From positions 8,347 to 13,687 of the forward strand of contig DXYE01000004.1 of assembly GCA_019415985.1 (NCBI GenBank): DNA of 5,341 nucleotides, written 5' to 3'. Positions 1 through 5,341 of this stretch are shown piece by piece. The notes beneath the pieces are model-generated. The model was given only the letters and a program-made list of their open reading frames with translations, was not told the DNA's origin and ran no database searches. This DNA is from Clostridiales bacterium. GTDB lineage: Bacteria; Bacillota; Clostridia; Oscillospirales; CAG-272. The position numbers and the translations under genes were made by a program. Numbering within the stretch: the stretch's first letter is position 1; every line of letters starts with the position of its first letter.

Positions 1-20
1 TAGTATAATATGTACGGCAT

Positions 21-50
21 ATTATTTCATCACCGTAAAACTATTGTCAG
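21..50 (-). promoter_or_regulatory. Possible minus-strand promoter in repeat copy 1
   Basis: Read on the minus strand, the unit has CTGACA (complement of 45-50; 5 of 6 matches to the sigma-A -35 box), an 18-bp spacer, and AATAAT (complement of 21-26; 5 of 6 matches to the -10 box) preceded by a TGA extended -10 element. The -10 overlaps the hairpin at 5-25, so the RNA would start within it. Any target would lie left of the window and cannot be seen. AT-rich sequence gives such matches by chance, so this is tentative. Confidence 0.25.
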
Positions 51-116
51 CCGTGCACCGCAGTATTGCGTTCCGCAAGACTGCCGGGCTCTCTCATAGT
101 ATAATATGTACGGCAT

Positions 117-146
117 ATTATTTCATCACCGTAAAACTATTGTCAG
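117..146 (-). promoter_or_regulatory. Possible minus-strand promoter in repeat copy 2
   Basis: This is the exact duplicate of the promoter-like arrangement in the first repeat copy: CTGACA from 141-146, an 18-bp spacer and AATAAT from 117-122, all read on the minus strand. If it is active, RNA from this copy would cross copy 1 and leave the window on the left. It is supported only by consensus matching. Confidence 0.22.
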
Positions 147-190
147 CCGTGTACCGCAGTATTGCGTTCCGCAAGACTGCCGGGCTCTCA

Positions 191-444
191 TGGCATACCG
201 CAACAGAATACTTTGCAGTCTTTGAACTGCGATAAAAAGCCAACAATAAAAAGATTCGGTACTGCCAAGAATCCACGAGCATAAATTATGAGACTTTTCG
301 CACACGAAAGATACGTCCCCCAGGTACAACGAAGATTCGCGTCGGCGATTTTTCTGTGTATGTTTCAACCAATCCTGCACCGCTTTTTGATACAGAACAG
401 AGTTCCTTGTTTTTCAATTCAGACGAAGGGGAAGGATATTCCAT
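191..444. other. Intergenic leader upstream of comM
   Basis: I see no convincing gene here on either strand. Small structures present are a hairpin at 213-219/226-232 (GCAGT-CTTTGA-ACTGC core, no T-run on either side, so not a normal terminator) and a short palindrome CATAAATTATG at 280-290. A weak promoter candidate, TTGAAC (222-227), 17 bp, AATAAA (245-250), matches 4 of 6 bases in each box. It would leave a leader of roughly 190 nt before comM. The comM promoter is therefore not firmly located. Confidence 0.5.
426..436 (+). promoter_or_regulatory. Ribosome binding site of comM
   Basis: The purine tract AAGGGGAAGGA contains two Shine-Dalgarno-like cores. AAGGA (432-436) ends 8 nt before the ATG at 445, which is optimal spacing, and it fixes that ATG as the start. 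The residues it begins (MIATVKSAG) are also where ComM/YifB proteins normally begin. Confidence 0.85.
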
Positions 445-1986
445 ATGATTGCGACAGTAAAAAGCGCCGGCAGAAACGGCATTGAAGGCTATGCCGTCAC
501 TGTGGAATGCCATGCAGAGCAGGGAATGCCGCAGTTTGAAATAGTCGGACTTCCAGACACGGCCATCCGGGAATCACGCGAGCGCGTTCGGGCAGCCGTA
601 TCCAACAGCGGCATAAAGTTTCCCAACGTTGCTCTTACGGTCAATCTGGCGCCGGCAGACAGAAAAAAAGAGGGGACTGCGTACGATATGGCCGTTTTGG
701 TCAGCATCATGCTGTGCGCCGGCGTAGTTCTCCCGCCGCCCCAGCTCCAGCGGATGTGCTTTGTCGGGGAGCTTTCACTATCCGGAAGCTTTCGCGGCGT
801 ACCAGGTGTACTGAGCATGGGATTGGCTGCCCGTGCCGCCGGGCTGACAGAGCTATTCGTAGCGGATGAAAATGCCGAGGAAGCCTCCGTCATCGAAGGA
901 ATCCGCGTTTATCCGGTCGAGCACGTACAGGCGCTTCTGTCTCACATACGCGGCGAGGCGCCGATCGCCCCTCTTACATATGATCCCGCCTCCTTTGTCC
1001 AGCACATCCCCTCCTACGGGATCGATTTCTGCGAAATCAAAGGACAGGCACGCGCCAAACGCGCGCTTGAAATTGCGGCTGCAGGCGGCCACAATGTCCT
1101 GCTGATCGGACCGCCGGGAGCGGGAAAAAGCATGCTGAGCAAGCGCCTCCCTACCATACTCCCGCCGCTGACCTTTGAGGAAGCCATAGAGACCACCAAA
1201 ATCCATTCAGCCGCAGGCCTGCTGAAGCCGCACACAACGCTTTTAACCGAGCGCCCTTTTCGCTCGCCGCATCATAACATGAGTGCCGCAGGTCTGACGG
1301 GCGGCGGCCGTATTCCCGTTCCGGGAGAACTCTCTCTGTCTCATAACGGCGTACTGTTTCTGGACGAACTGCCTGAGTTCAGTCGCAATGCGATGGAAGC
1401 ACTGCGGCAGCCCTTGGAGGACGGACGCGTGACCATCACAAGAGTCGGCGGAAAGGCTACCTATCCTAGCGACATTATGCTGATCTGTGCGATGAATCCG
1501 TGCCGATGCGGTTATTTCGGACATCCGGAACGCGCCTGCACCTGCCGTCCGGCGGATGTCAAAAATTACATTTCACGCATATCCGGCCCCCTTCTCGACC
1601 GGATCGATATCCAAATTGAGGTTCCGCCGGTTACCTTTGAAGAAATGACATCGGAAGCTGAAGCCGAAAGCTCCGCTGTGATACGCGAACGGGTCGTCGG
1701 AGCCCGCGCGTTTGCAGGAGAGAGAATGCGGAACGCCGGTGAAGAGACAGCGGTCAACGCACGTCTGAAGCCGGAACAGCTCAAAAAGTTCTGCCGTATG
1801 GATGACGGCGCCAAAAAATTGTTGGGACAGGCCTTCCGTTCCATGCAGCTTTCTGCACGCGGATACGACAGAATTCTGAGAGTTGCGCGAACCATTGCCG
1901 ATCTTTCGCGCAGCGATACCATAGGCATCCCTCATATGGCAGAGGCCATACAGCTCCGCTGCCTTGACCGAAAATTTTTTCAGTAG
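445..1986 (+). CDS. comM: ComM/YifB family Mg-chelatase-like AAA+ ATPase
   Basis: This 513-residue protein is full length for the family. An N-terminal ChlI/Lon-protease-like domain covers about 20-140 (GLPDTAIRESRERVRAA at 35-51, VNLAPAD at 66-72). The AAA+ domain covers about 195-395, with Walker A GPPGAGKS (222-229), the family signature RPFRSPHH (270-277), Walker B VLFLDELPEF (303-312), sensor 1 at N351 and SGPLLDRID (380-388) carrying a likely arginine finger. The C-terminal Mg-chelatase helical domain covers about 400-510, with the sensor-2 region SARGYDRILRVARTIADL (470-487). In Haemophilus and Vibrio, ComM is a hexameric helicase that extends RecA-made recombination joints during natural transformation. 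That role is inferred here; it is not a true magnesium chelatase, since no pigment genes accompany it. Four cysteines (353, 355, 366, 368) follow sensor 1, as in many Firmicute members. It ends 75 bp before the MBOAT gene and is probably a separate transcription unit. Confidence 0.96.
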   Translation: MIATVKSAGRNGIEGYAVTVECHAEQGMPQFEIVGLPDTAIRESRERVRAAVSNSGIKFPNVALTVNLAPADRKKEGTAYDMAVLVSIMLCAGVVLPPPQLQRMCFVGELSLSGSFRGVPGVLSMGLAARAAGLTELFVADENAEEASVIEGIRVYPVEHVQALLSHIRGEAPIAPLTYDPASFVQHIPSYGIDFCEIKGQARAKRALEIAAAGGHNVLLIGPPGAGKSMLSKRLPTILPPLTFEEAIETTKIHSAAGLLKPHTTLLTERPFRSPHHNMSAAGLTGGGRIPVPGELSLSHNGVLFLDELPEFSRNAMEALRQPLEDGRVTITRVGGKATYPSDIMLICAMNPCRCGYFGHPERACTCRPADVKNYISRISGPLLDRIDIQIEVPPVTFEEMTSEAEAESSAVIRERVVGARAFAGERMRNAGEETAVNARLKPEQLKKFCRMDDGAKKLLGQAFRSMQLSARGYDRILRVARTIADLSRSDTIGIPHMAEAIQLRCLDRKFFQ

Positions 1987-2002
1987 CTTAAACCAGTACA
2001 GT

Positions 2003-2028
2003 GCCGGCGTCTCCGCAGAGCCGGTTTT
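2003..2028 (+). terminator. Terminator-like hairpin after comM
   Basis: CCGGC (2004-2008) pairs with GCCGG (2020-2024), extended by a G-T pair at 2003/2025. Above a single bulged G (2009), TCT (2010-2012) pairs with AGA (2017-2019) around a CCGC loop. Only four T residues follow (2025-2028), so termination may be partial. It starts 17 nt after the comM stop codon, the usual place for an intrinsic terminator, and no good separate promoter for the next gene is visible. Read-through into the acyltransferase gene therefore remains possible. Confidence 0.5.
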
Positions 2029-2046
2029 CCATAGAAACATTCTGTG

Positions 2047-2052
2047 AAAGGA
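2047..2052 (+). promoter_or_regulatory. Ribosome binding site deciding the MBOAT start
   Basis: AAAGGA lies 9 nt before the ATG at 2062. The alternative upstream GTG at 2044 actually overlaps this site and has no Shine-Dalgarno of its own, so 2062 is the likely start. It gives an N-terminus (MLFSHTIFLC) that enters the first membrane helix directly. Confidence 0.85.
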
Positions 2053-2061
2053 TACACCGAC

Positions 2062-3522
2062 ATGCTGTTTTCCCATACAATTTTTTTATGTGCCTTTCTG
2101 ACCGGCACCATAACGCTCTACTATCTTTTCAAAAATCATATAGCTATAAAAAACACCATCCTTTTTTTGGTCAGCATCTTTTTTTATGCGTGGGGAGAAA
2201 GCCGCTTTGTTTTCGTAATGCTTGCATCCATTCTCCTAAACTACCTCTTTGGCCTGGCCATCAGCCGCTCTCAGAAAAAGGGCGGGAAAGGAAAAATATG
2301 GCTCATCTTCAGTATTATCGTGAACCTGGGATTGATTTTTGTATTTAAATATCTGATGTTCACGGTCCGCTCTCTGAACCTTTTCTTTTCAGCGGACTTT
2401 GCCGTACCTGAAATCGCATTGCCCATAGGGATCTCCTTCTTTACCTTTCAGGCGCTTTCTTATGTCGTCGATGTCTACCGCAAAACCACAGAGGCTCAGA
2501 AGAATCCGCTGTATCTCGGTCTTTACATAGCCTTCTTTCCGCAGCTCATTGCCGGTCCAATTGTCCGATACGAAACCATTGCGGAACAGATCCGTCATCG
2601 GAAGGAAACCTGGAAGGATTTTTCTGAGGGCTGCTGCCGCTTTTTGACAGGTCTTGCTAAAAAGGTGCTTCTGTCTAACACCATGGCGCTGATTGCCGAC
2701 AAGGCCTTTGAACTGTCTGAGGCAGGTTCTCTGTCCACCGCCATGGCATGGCTGGGCATTGTCGCTTATACTCTTCAGATTTATCACGACTTCTCCGGAT
2801 ACTCGGATATGGCCATTGGCCTGGGCCGTATGTTCGGCTTCCACTTCTTAGAAAATTTCGATTATCCCTATATTTCTGCAAGCGTGACAGAATTCTGGCG
2901 CAGATGGCACATCTCTCTCGGCACCTGGTTCCGCGATTATGTCTACTTTCCCATGGGCGGATCCCGTGTGAACAGTCGCAGGAGATTGCTCTTCAATCTG
3001 CTGGTCGTCTGGTTTTTGACAGGCGTATGGCACGGAGCGTCTTTCAACTTCATGCTGTGGGGACTGTTCTATTTTGTCCTGCTCGCAGTGGAAAAGCTGT
3101 TCTTCCCCGGCTTTGTGAAATCAGATGCAAAGCATACGCCGCTTCAGAACTGTCTCGGCCGTATCTATACCATTCTTGCCGTTATGTTCGGATGGGTTCT
3201 GTTCCGAGCCGAGACCTTGGGCGCTGCCGGTCAGTATTTCCGCACGATGTTTACTCTAACGGACCCTGCGGTCGACGGTCGGTTTCTGATGTATGTGACA
3301 CAGAAGGCCCCATACCTCATAGCAGCAGTCCTCTTCGCTCTGCCTCTGGCGCCATATGTGAACCGCAAACTGGATGCCATGCGCGTCGGACACCGTGCAG
3401 GAAGAATTACGGCTGCGGTGTGCGATACTTTGTATCCCCTGGCACTCTGCTCTTTGCTTCTGGTCTGTATATCGTATCTGCTGAAGGGAACCTATAATCC
3501 ATTCATTTATTTCAACTTCTGA
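2062..3522 (+). CDS. MBOAT O-acyltransferase, AlgI/DltB type
   Basis: This 486-residue polytopic membrane protein belongs to the MBOAT family (DltB/AlgI group) and is close to AlgI in length. Hydrophobic helices are visible at roughly 2-22, 31-44, 48-66, 79-100, 115-136, 150-167, 226-241, 310-327, 328-346, 365-382, 417-433 and 452-473. Family motifs are FFPQLIAGPIVRY (158-170), YHDFSGYSDMAIGLGRMFGF (241-260), EFWRRWHISLGTWFRDYVYFP (277-297, with H283) and FLTGVWHGASFNFMLWGLFY (318-337, with the conserved catalytic-type His324). Such proteins take an acyl group, usually acetyl from acetyl-CoA, and pass it across the membrane to a polysaccharide, teichoic acid or peptidoglycan, normally with an SGNH-type partner. 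The DHHW gene at 3706 fits as that partner. The glycan substrate cannot be named from this window. All key motifs are intact. Confidence 0.94.
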   Translation: MLFSHTIFLCAFLTGTITLYYLFKNHIAIKNTILFLVSIFFYAWGESRFVFVMLASILLNYLFGLAISRSQKKGGKGKIWLIFSIIVNLGLIFVFKYLMFTVRSLNLFFSADFAVPEIALPIGISFFTFQALSYVVDVYRKTTEAQKNPLYLGLYIAFFPQLIAGPIVRYETIAEQIRHRKETWKDFSEGCCRFLTGLAKKVLLSNTMALIADKAFELSEAGSLSTAMAWLGIVAYTLQIYHDFSGYSDMAIGLGRMFGFHFLENFDYPYISASVTEFWRRWHISLGTWFRDYVYFPMGGSRVNSRRRLLFNLLVVWFLTGVWHGASFNFMLWGLFYFVLLAVEKLFFPGFVKSDAKHTPLQNCLGRIYTILAVMFGWVLFRAETLGAAGQYFRTMFTLTDPAVDGRFLMYVTQKAPYLIAAVLFALPLAPYVNRKLDAMRVGHRAGRITAAVCDTLYPLALCSLLLVCISYLLKGTYNPFIYFNF

Positions 3523-3636
3523 TGCGCACGGCCACAGAACCCAAAAGGCGCCGCGCACTTGGCTGCATCATTTTTGATAATCGGAAGGACATCCGCGCGC
3601 GGTCAGACAACATATCGTCCTACTGTACCGTCGCAC

Positions 3637-3658
3637 AAGAGCACCGTGCAGGTGTCTT
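3637..3658 (+). other. Stem-loop in the gap before the DHHW gene
   Basis: AAGA (3637-3640) and CACC (3642-3645), separated by one bulged G, pair with GGTGTCTT (3651-3658) around the loop GTGCA. The stem has eight pairs. No T-run follows at once; the next T-rich stretch begins near 3675. A textbook terminator is therefore unlikely, and RNA processing or a stability element between cotranscribed genes is as plausible. It starts 115 nt after the MBOAT stop codon and ends 47 nt before the next start codon. Confidence 0.4.
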
Positions 3659-3693
3659 AAACCTAATAATACCGATTTTTATATTTTGGGGAA

Positions 3694-3699
3694 AGAGGA
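3694..3699 (+). promoter_or_regulatory. Ribosome binding site of the DHHW gene
   Basis: AGAGGA, within the purine-rich stretch GGGGAAAGAGGA (3688-3699), lies 6 nt before the ATG at 3706 and fixes that start. A weak TATATT (3680-3685) with a poor -35 (TTAAAC, 3657-3662) lies just upstream, so an own promoter is not well supported. Confidence 0.8.
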
Positions 3700-3705
3700 T
3701 TTCCA

Positions 3706-4929
3706 ATGAGACCTATAAAATCATTCAAATCGCTTCGTTCAACCGTTACGGCTGTTCTGACGCTCCTGATTCTGTTCGGCTGCGGCGCCATGACCGTCCT
3801 GCGCAACGCAAAGGCCCTTCTCGCCTTTGAAGGCGAAACCGTTACGGAAAAAATACGCCTGGAAAGGCAGGCTATTGAAACTGCCTTCGACACAGGCTTT
3901 TATCGCTTTGATAATTTTATTTCGGTTTATGCCGGTGTGCAAAATATCCTCGGAGCAGACGTTTTCGAGGACGCAATGTATACCTATATGATTCGGGACA
4001 ATCACAACGGCCTACACTTTTACACCCCGGCAGAGGATGCAGCGCCTTATGCCGGCGCGGTGAACAAGCTAAACGAGCGTTTGTCTGCCGCCGGCATCCC
4101 TCTACTCTATCTGCAGGCGCCGAATAAATATATCGAGGGATATACGGAATTTCCGCTCGGTATGGACAGTGCGGCCACGGCAAATGCCGATGCCATGCTC
4201 CGGCTGCTTCAGGAGGGCGGCACAAATGCGCTCAGCTTTCGCCAAGTGCTAGCCAGCCAAGCCTTTGACCCCGCCCTCATGTTCTACAGAACCGATCATC
4301 ACTGGACAACGCAGGCGGCATTTTCAGCCTACGATTATACTGTTTCCTATCTGAACGAAACGTATGCCTTTGGACTGGATACCGGAAAGACAGCCCCTGA
4401 GGCATGGGAAGCACTCAGCTTTGAGAACTATTTCCTGGGCTCCCAGGGCAGACGTGTCAGCGCAACGCTGTGCGGTCTTGACGATTATACCTGCCTGCTG
4501 CCCCGCTTTTCTACCTCCTACGATATTTACAATCCTTATGAATCGGAAGATACACCACAATGGCAGGGGACATTCCGTGAAACCATTATCCGGGACCAGC
4601 TTCTGCTGTCGGATGATGTGACTCAAAATCGCTATGCCTCCTATTTTCAATACGATTTCGGGCATCTGCGCATTGAAAATTTAGAGATGGACAATGACTT
4701 AACGGTTGCCATTGTCAAGGATTCTTTCGCTCTTCCCTTTACGGCTTTTCTTTCCACCTGCTTTCAGACTACGCATATGATGGATCTACGCGGATTTACC
4801 GGTAATCTGACAGAGACGCTTCTTCAGATTAGGCCGGACCTCGTCATCATTTTATACGGGAATGCCAGCTTCTCTCCGGAGATGTATCGTTTCGATACCA
4901 TGCTCGAATCGGGTCAGGCAGTACAATAG
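3706..4929 (+). CDS. DHHW-family SGNH protein, AlgX/AlgJ-like acetyltransferase partner
   Basis: The protein has 407 residues. A basic N-terminus (MRPIKSFKSLR) precedes one hydrophobic segment at about 13-31, either a signal anchor or a lipoprotein signal (LFGC at 23-26), so the rest should be extracytoplasmic. The family signature YRTDHHWTTQAAF lies at 194-206. By analogy with AlgX (Asp174, His176, Ser269), Asp197, His199 and Ser340 in VKDSFALPF (337-345) would form the catalytic triad. The C-terminal part (DLRGF at 360-364, RPDLVIILYGNASF at 376-389) also matches the family pattern of a conserved strand near the end of the SGNH fold. The likely role is to accept acyl groups delivered by the MBOAT protein and place them on a surface glycan. 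The two genes are co-oriented and 183 bp apart, wider than usual for tight coupling. An SGNH esterase role is the main alternative. The protein looks complete. Confidence 0.88.
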   Translation: MRPIKSFKSLRSTVTAVLTLLILFGCGAMTVLRNAKALLAFEGETVTEKIRLERQAIETAFDTGFYRFDNFISVYAGVQNILGADVFEDAMYTYMIRDNHNGLHFYTPAEDAAPYAGAVNKLNERLSAAGIPLLYLQAPNKYIEGYTEFPLGMDSAATANADAMLRLLQEGGTNALSFRQVLASQAFDPALMFYRTDHHWTTQAAFSAYDYTVSYLNETYAFGLDTGKTAPEAWEALSFENYFLGSQGRRVSATLCGLDDYTCLLPRFSTSYDIYNPYESEDTPQWQGTFRETIIRDQLLLSDDVTQNRYASYFQYDFGHLRIENLEMDNDLTVAIVKDSFALPFTAFLSTCFQTTHMMDLRGFTGNLTETLLQIRPDLVIILYGNASFSPEMYRFDTMLESGQAVQ

Positions 4930-4933
4930 CGCC

Positions 4934-4963
4934 TTGACAGCAGCAGCCGACTTTTGCTATGCT
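4934..4963 (+). promoter_or_regulatory. Sigma-A-type promoter with extended -10
   Basis: A perfect -35 hexamer TTGACA (4934-4939) is followed by an 18-bp spacer and TATGCT (4958-4963; 4 of 6 matches), with the extended -10 element TGC directly upstream (4955-4957). It begins only 5 nt after the DHHW stop codon and points right. Transcription would start near 4970, just before or inside a small stem TGCTG-GTATAT-CAGCA (4960-4975). No gene with a credible ribosome binding site follows inside the window, so it would drive either a long leader for a gene beyond 5341 or a small RNA. Confidence 0.5.
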
Positions 4964-5183
4964 GGTATATCAGCAGGACCAAAATAGGTGCCGGTGCAGA
5001 GCCTTTCAAATCGACATCAACGGCAGGAAGCATGCTCTTTTCTCCTGCTATGCGCAGTATACTTACTCACGAAAAAGGAATCATGTCTCTTTGGTCATAT
5101 AGATGTTTGTCCCTCTTTTATGCCTTACAGTCTTAGATTGTTGAGCGTTAAAACGGCGAGCCGCAAAATATCATTATGCATCG

Positions 5184-5211
5184 CTTCCCTTCTTCCTATG
5201 GGCAAGGGGAG
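5184..5211. repeat. Imperfect inverted repeat, extragenic palindrome-like
   Basis: CTTCCCTT (5184-5191) pairs with AAGGGGAG (5204-5211), eight pairs including one G-T, around a 12-nt loop. Complementary CCCTT/AAGGG arms of this sort occur in extragenic palindromic elements scattered through many gut Clostridia and Negativicutes genomes, so it may be one such copy, whole or partial. No T-run follows on either strand, which argues against a terminator. Confidence 0.4.
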
Positions 5212-5284
5212 GCTTACTCAAGCAAAGGTAATTTGTTGCAGCAAAATCTTTGTATCAAAATCCGGAGCCTTTCCTGCACTGCAA

Positions 5285-5341
5285 AATTCAGCTCCGCTGA
5301 ATTGGTTTCAGCTCCGCTGAATTGGTTTCAGCTCCGCTGAA
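5285..5341. repeat. 20-bp tandem repeat with hairpin symmetry, open at the window end
   Basis: The unit CAGCTCCGCTGAATTGGTTT occurs at 5289-5308, again identically at 5309-5328, and then as its first 13 bases at 5329-5341, where the window stops. The full length is unknown. Each unit carries TTCAGC-TCC-GCTGAA. In the first copy the stem grows to 8 bp (AATTCAGC 5285-5292 with GCTGAATT 5296-5303) because of the flanking AATT. The outer CGGAGC at 5263-5268 can also pair with GCTCCG at 5291-5296. Twenty is not a multiple of three, so the array is not coding. There are no spacers, so it is not a CRISPR array. Confidence 0.9.

Larger units (their letters stand above)
1..190. repeat. Tandem duplication of a 96-bp non-coding unit
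   Basis: Copy 1 is 1-96 and copy 2 is 97-190. They differ by one substitution (C at 56, T at 152) and by loss of one CT dinucleotide near the end of copy 2, where the junction reads CTCTCTCA in copy 1 and CTCTCA in copy 2. The first copy begins at base 1, so the array may continue upstream. Each unit contains a perfect hairpin, ATAATATG-TACGG-CATATTAT (5-25 and 101-121), and a smaller one, TTGCG-TTC-CGCAA. A 63-codon frame crosses both copies (44-235) and repeats its peptide because 96 is divisible by 3, but it has no ribosome binding site or family resemblance, so I read the array as non-coding. The near-identity suggests a recent duplication or homogenisation. Confidence 0.9.
4930..5341. 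other. Gene-free 412-bp region after the DHHW gene
   Basis: Open frames here are short, start at poor sites and resemble nothing I know. Besides the promoter and the repeats listed separately, it holds a stem GCAGGA (5023-5028) with TCCTGC (5043-5048) whose loop contains the palindrome AGCATGCT (5029-5036), and a CTGC-TATGC-GCAG stem at 5045-5057 that would compete with it. CAGCA (4938-4942 or 4941-4945) and CAGCA (4971-4975) could both pair with TGCTG (4960-4964). A 17-codon frame at 5083-5136 has AAAAAGGA only 3 nt before its ATG, too close for a normal site. No intrinsic terminator with a T-run is visible after the DHHW gene. Confidence 0.55.

Noticed and set aside
213..232. Hairpin with GCAGT/ACTGC arms as a terminator of an upstream gene
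   Set aside because: No T-run follows on either strand, and no gene is visible to its left within the window.
44..235. A 63-codon + strand frame across the first tandem repeat, with an internally repeated peptide
   Set aside because: The peptide repeat follows automatically from the 96-bp DNA repeat. There is no ribosome binding site and the sequence is not protein-like.
2044..2061. Earlier GTG start for the MBOAT gene
   Set aside because: It overlaps the AAAGGA site that serves the ATG at 2062, and it has no upstream Shine-Dalgarno sequence.
2640..3025. Two TTGACA hexamers inside the MBOAT gene, near 2645 and 3016
   Set aside because: Both are codons for the same Phe-Leu-Thr-Gly peptide in a real gene and have no matching -10 box.
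2748..3497. A 249-codon + strand frame inside the MBOAT gene
   Set aside because: It is fully contained within a gene with strong family motifs and its translation is rich in Arg, Ser and Cys without domain signs, so it is a shadow frame.
3522..3830. A 102-codon frame starting at TGATG on the MBOAT stop
   Set aside because: It runs 125 bp into the DHHW gene in another frame, is rich in Arg and polar residues, and has no family resemblance. The overlap start is probably chance.
4981..5100. Cobalamin riboswitch look-alike (AAAATAGGTGCCGGTG, later AAAAAGGAATC)
   Set aside because: The opening resembles the start of that riboswitch, but the conserved GCCACTG-type B12 box and the later core blocks are missing.
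4954..5320. Overlapping short + strand frames after the DHHW gene
   Set aside because: Starts lack proper ribosome binding sites, the translations look random, and one runs into the 20-bp non-coding repeat.
5285..5341. CRISPR array at the right end
   Set aside because: The 20-bp units are directly adjacent with no spacers, and no cas gene is present.

Overview
The window looks like chromosomal DNA of a low-to-mid-GC Firmicute, probably class Clostridia or Negativicutes. This is inferred from three things: the Cys-rich ComM/YifB variant, strong AGGA-type ribosome binding sites, and the pairing of an AlgI-type MBOAT protein with a DHHW-family protein. Genus cannot be fixed from the sequence. 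All three convincing genes lie on the + strand.

Layout. Positions 1-190 hold two near-identical tandem copies of a 96-bp non-coding unit, cut by the window start, each with an 8-bp-stem hairpin. Positions 191-444 are an intergenic leader with no clear gene. Positions 445-1986 encode a full-length ComM/YifB Mg-chelatase-like AAA+ ATPase. A terminator-like hairpin (2003-2028) separates it from 2062-3522, a polytopic MBOAT O-acyltransferase of the AlgI/DltB type. After a 183-bp gap with one stem-loop, 3706-4929 encodes a membrane-anchored SGNH/DHHW (AlgX/AlgJ-like) protein. The last 412 bp hold no convincing gene, but contain a good sigma-A-type promoter (4934-4963), an extended inverted repeat (5184-5211) and a 20-bp tandem repeat with hairpin symmetry (5289 onward) that runs off the window end.

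How the genes work together. The MBOAT and DHHW proteins form a recognisable two-part system. By analogy with AlgI plus AlgJ/AlgX, DltB/DltD and PatA/PatB, the MBOAT would carry acyl groups (usually acetyl) across the membrane and the SGNH-type partner would place them on an extracytoplasmic glycan. The substrate is not visible here because no glycosyltransferase, polymerase or exporter lies in the window. ComM, a branch-migration helicase in natural transformation, is probably an unrelated neighbour.

I found no convincing new defence system, mobile element, CRISPR array or RNA gene. The least explained parts are the two different hairpin-bearing tandem repeats at the two ends and the promoter with no gene behind it.
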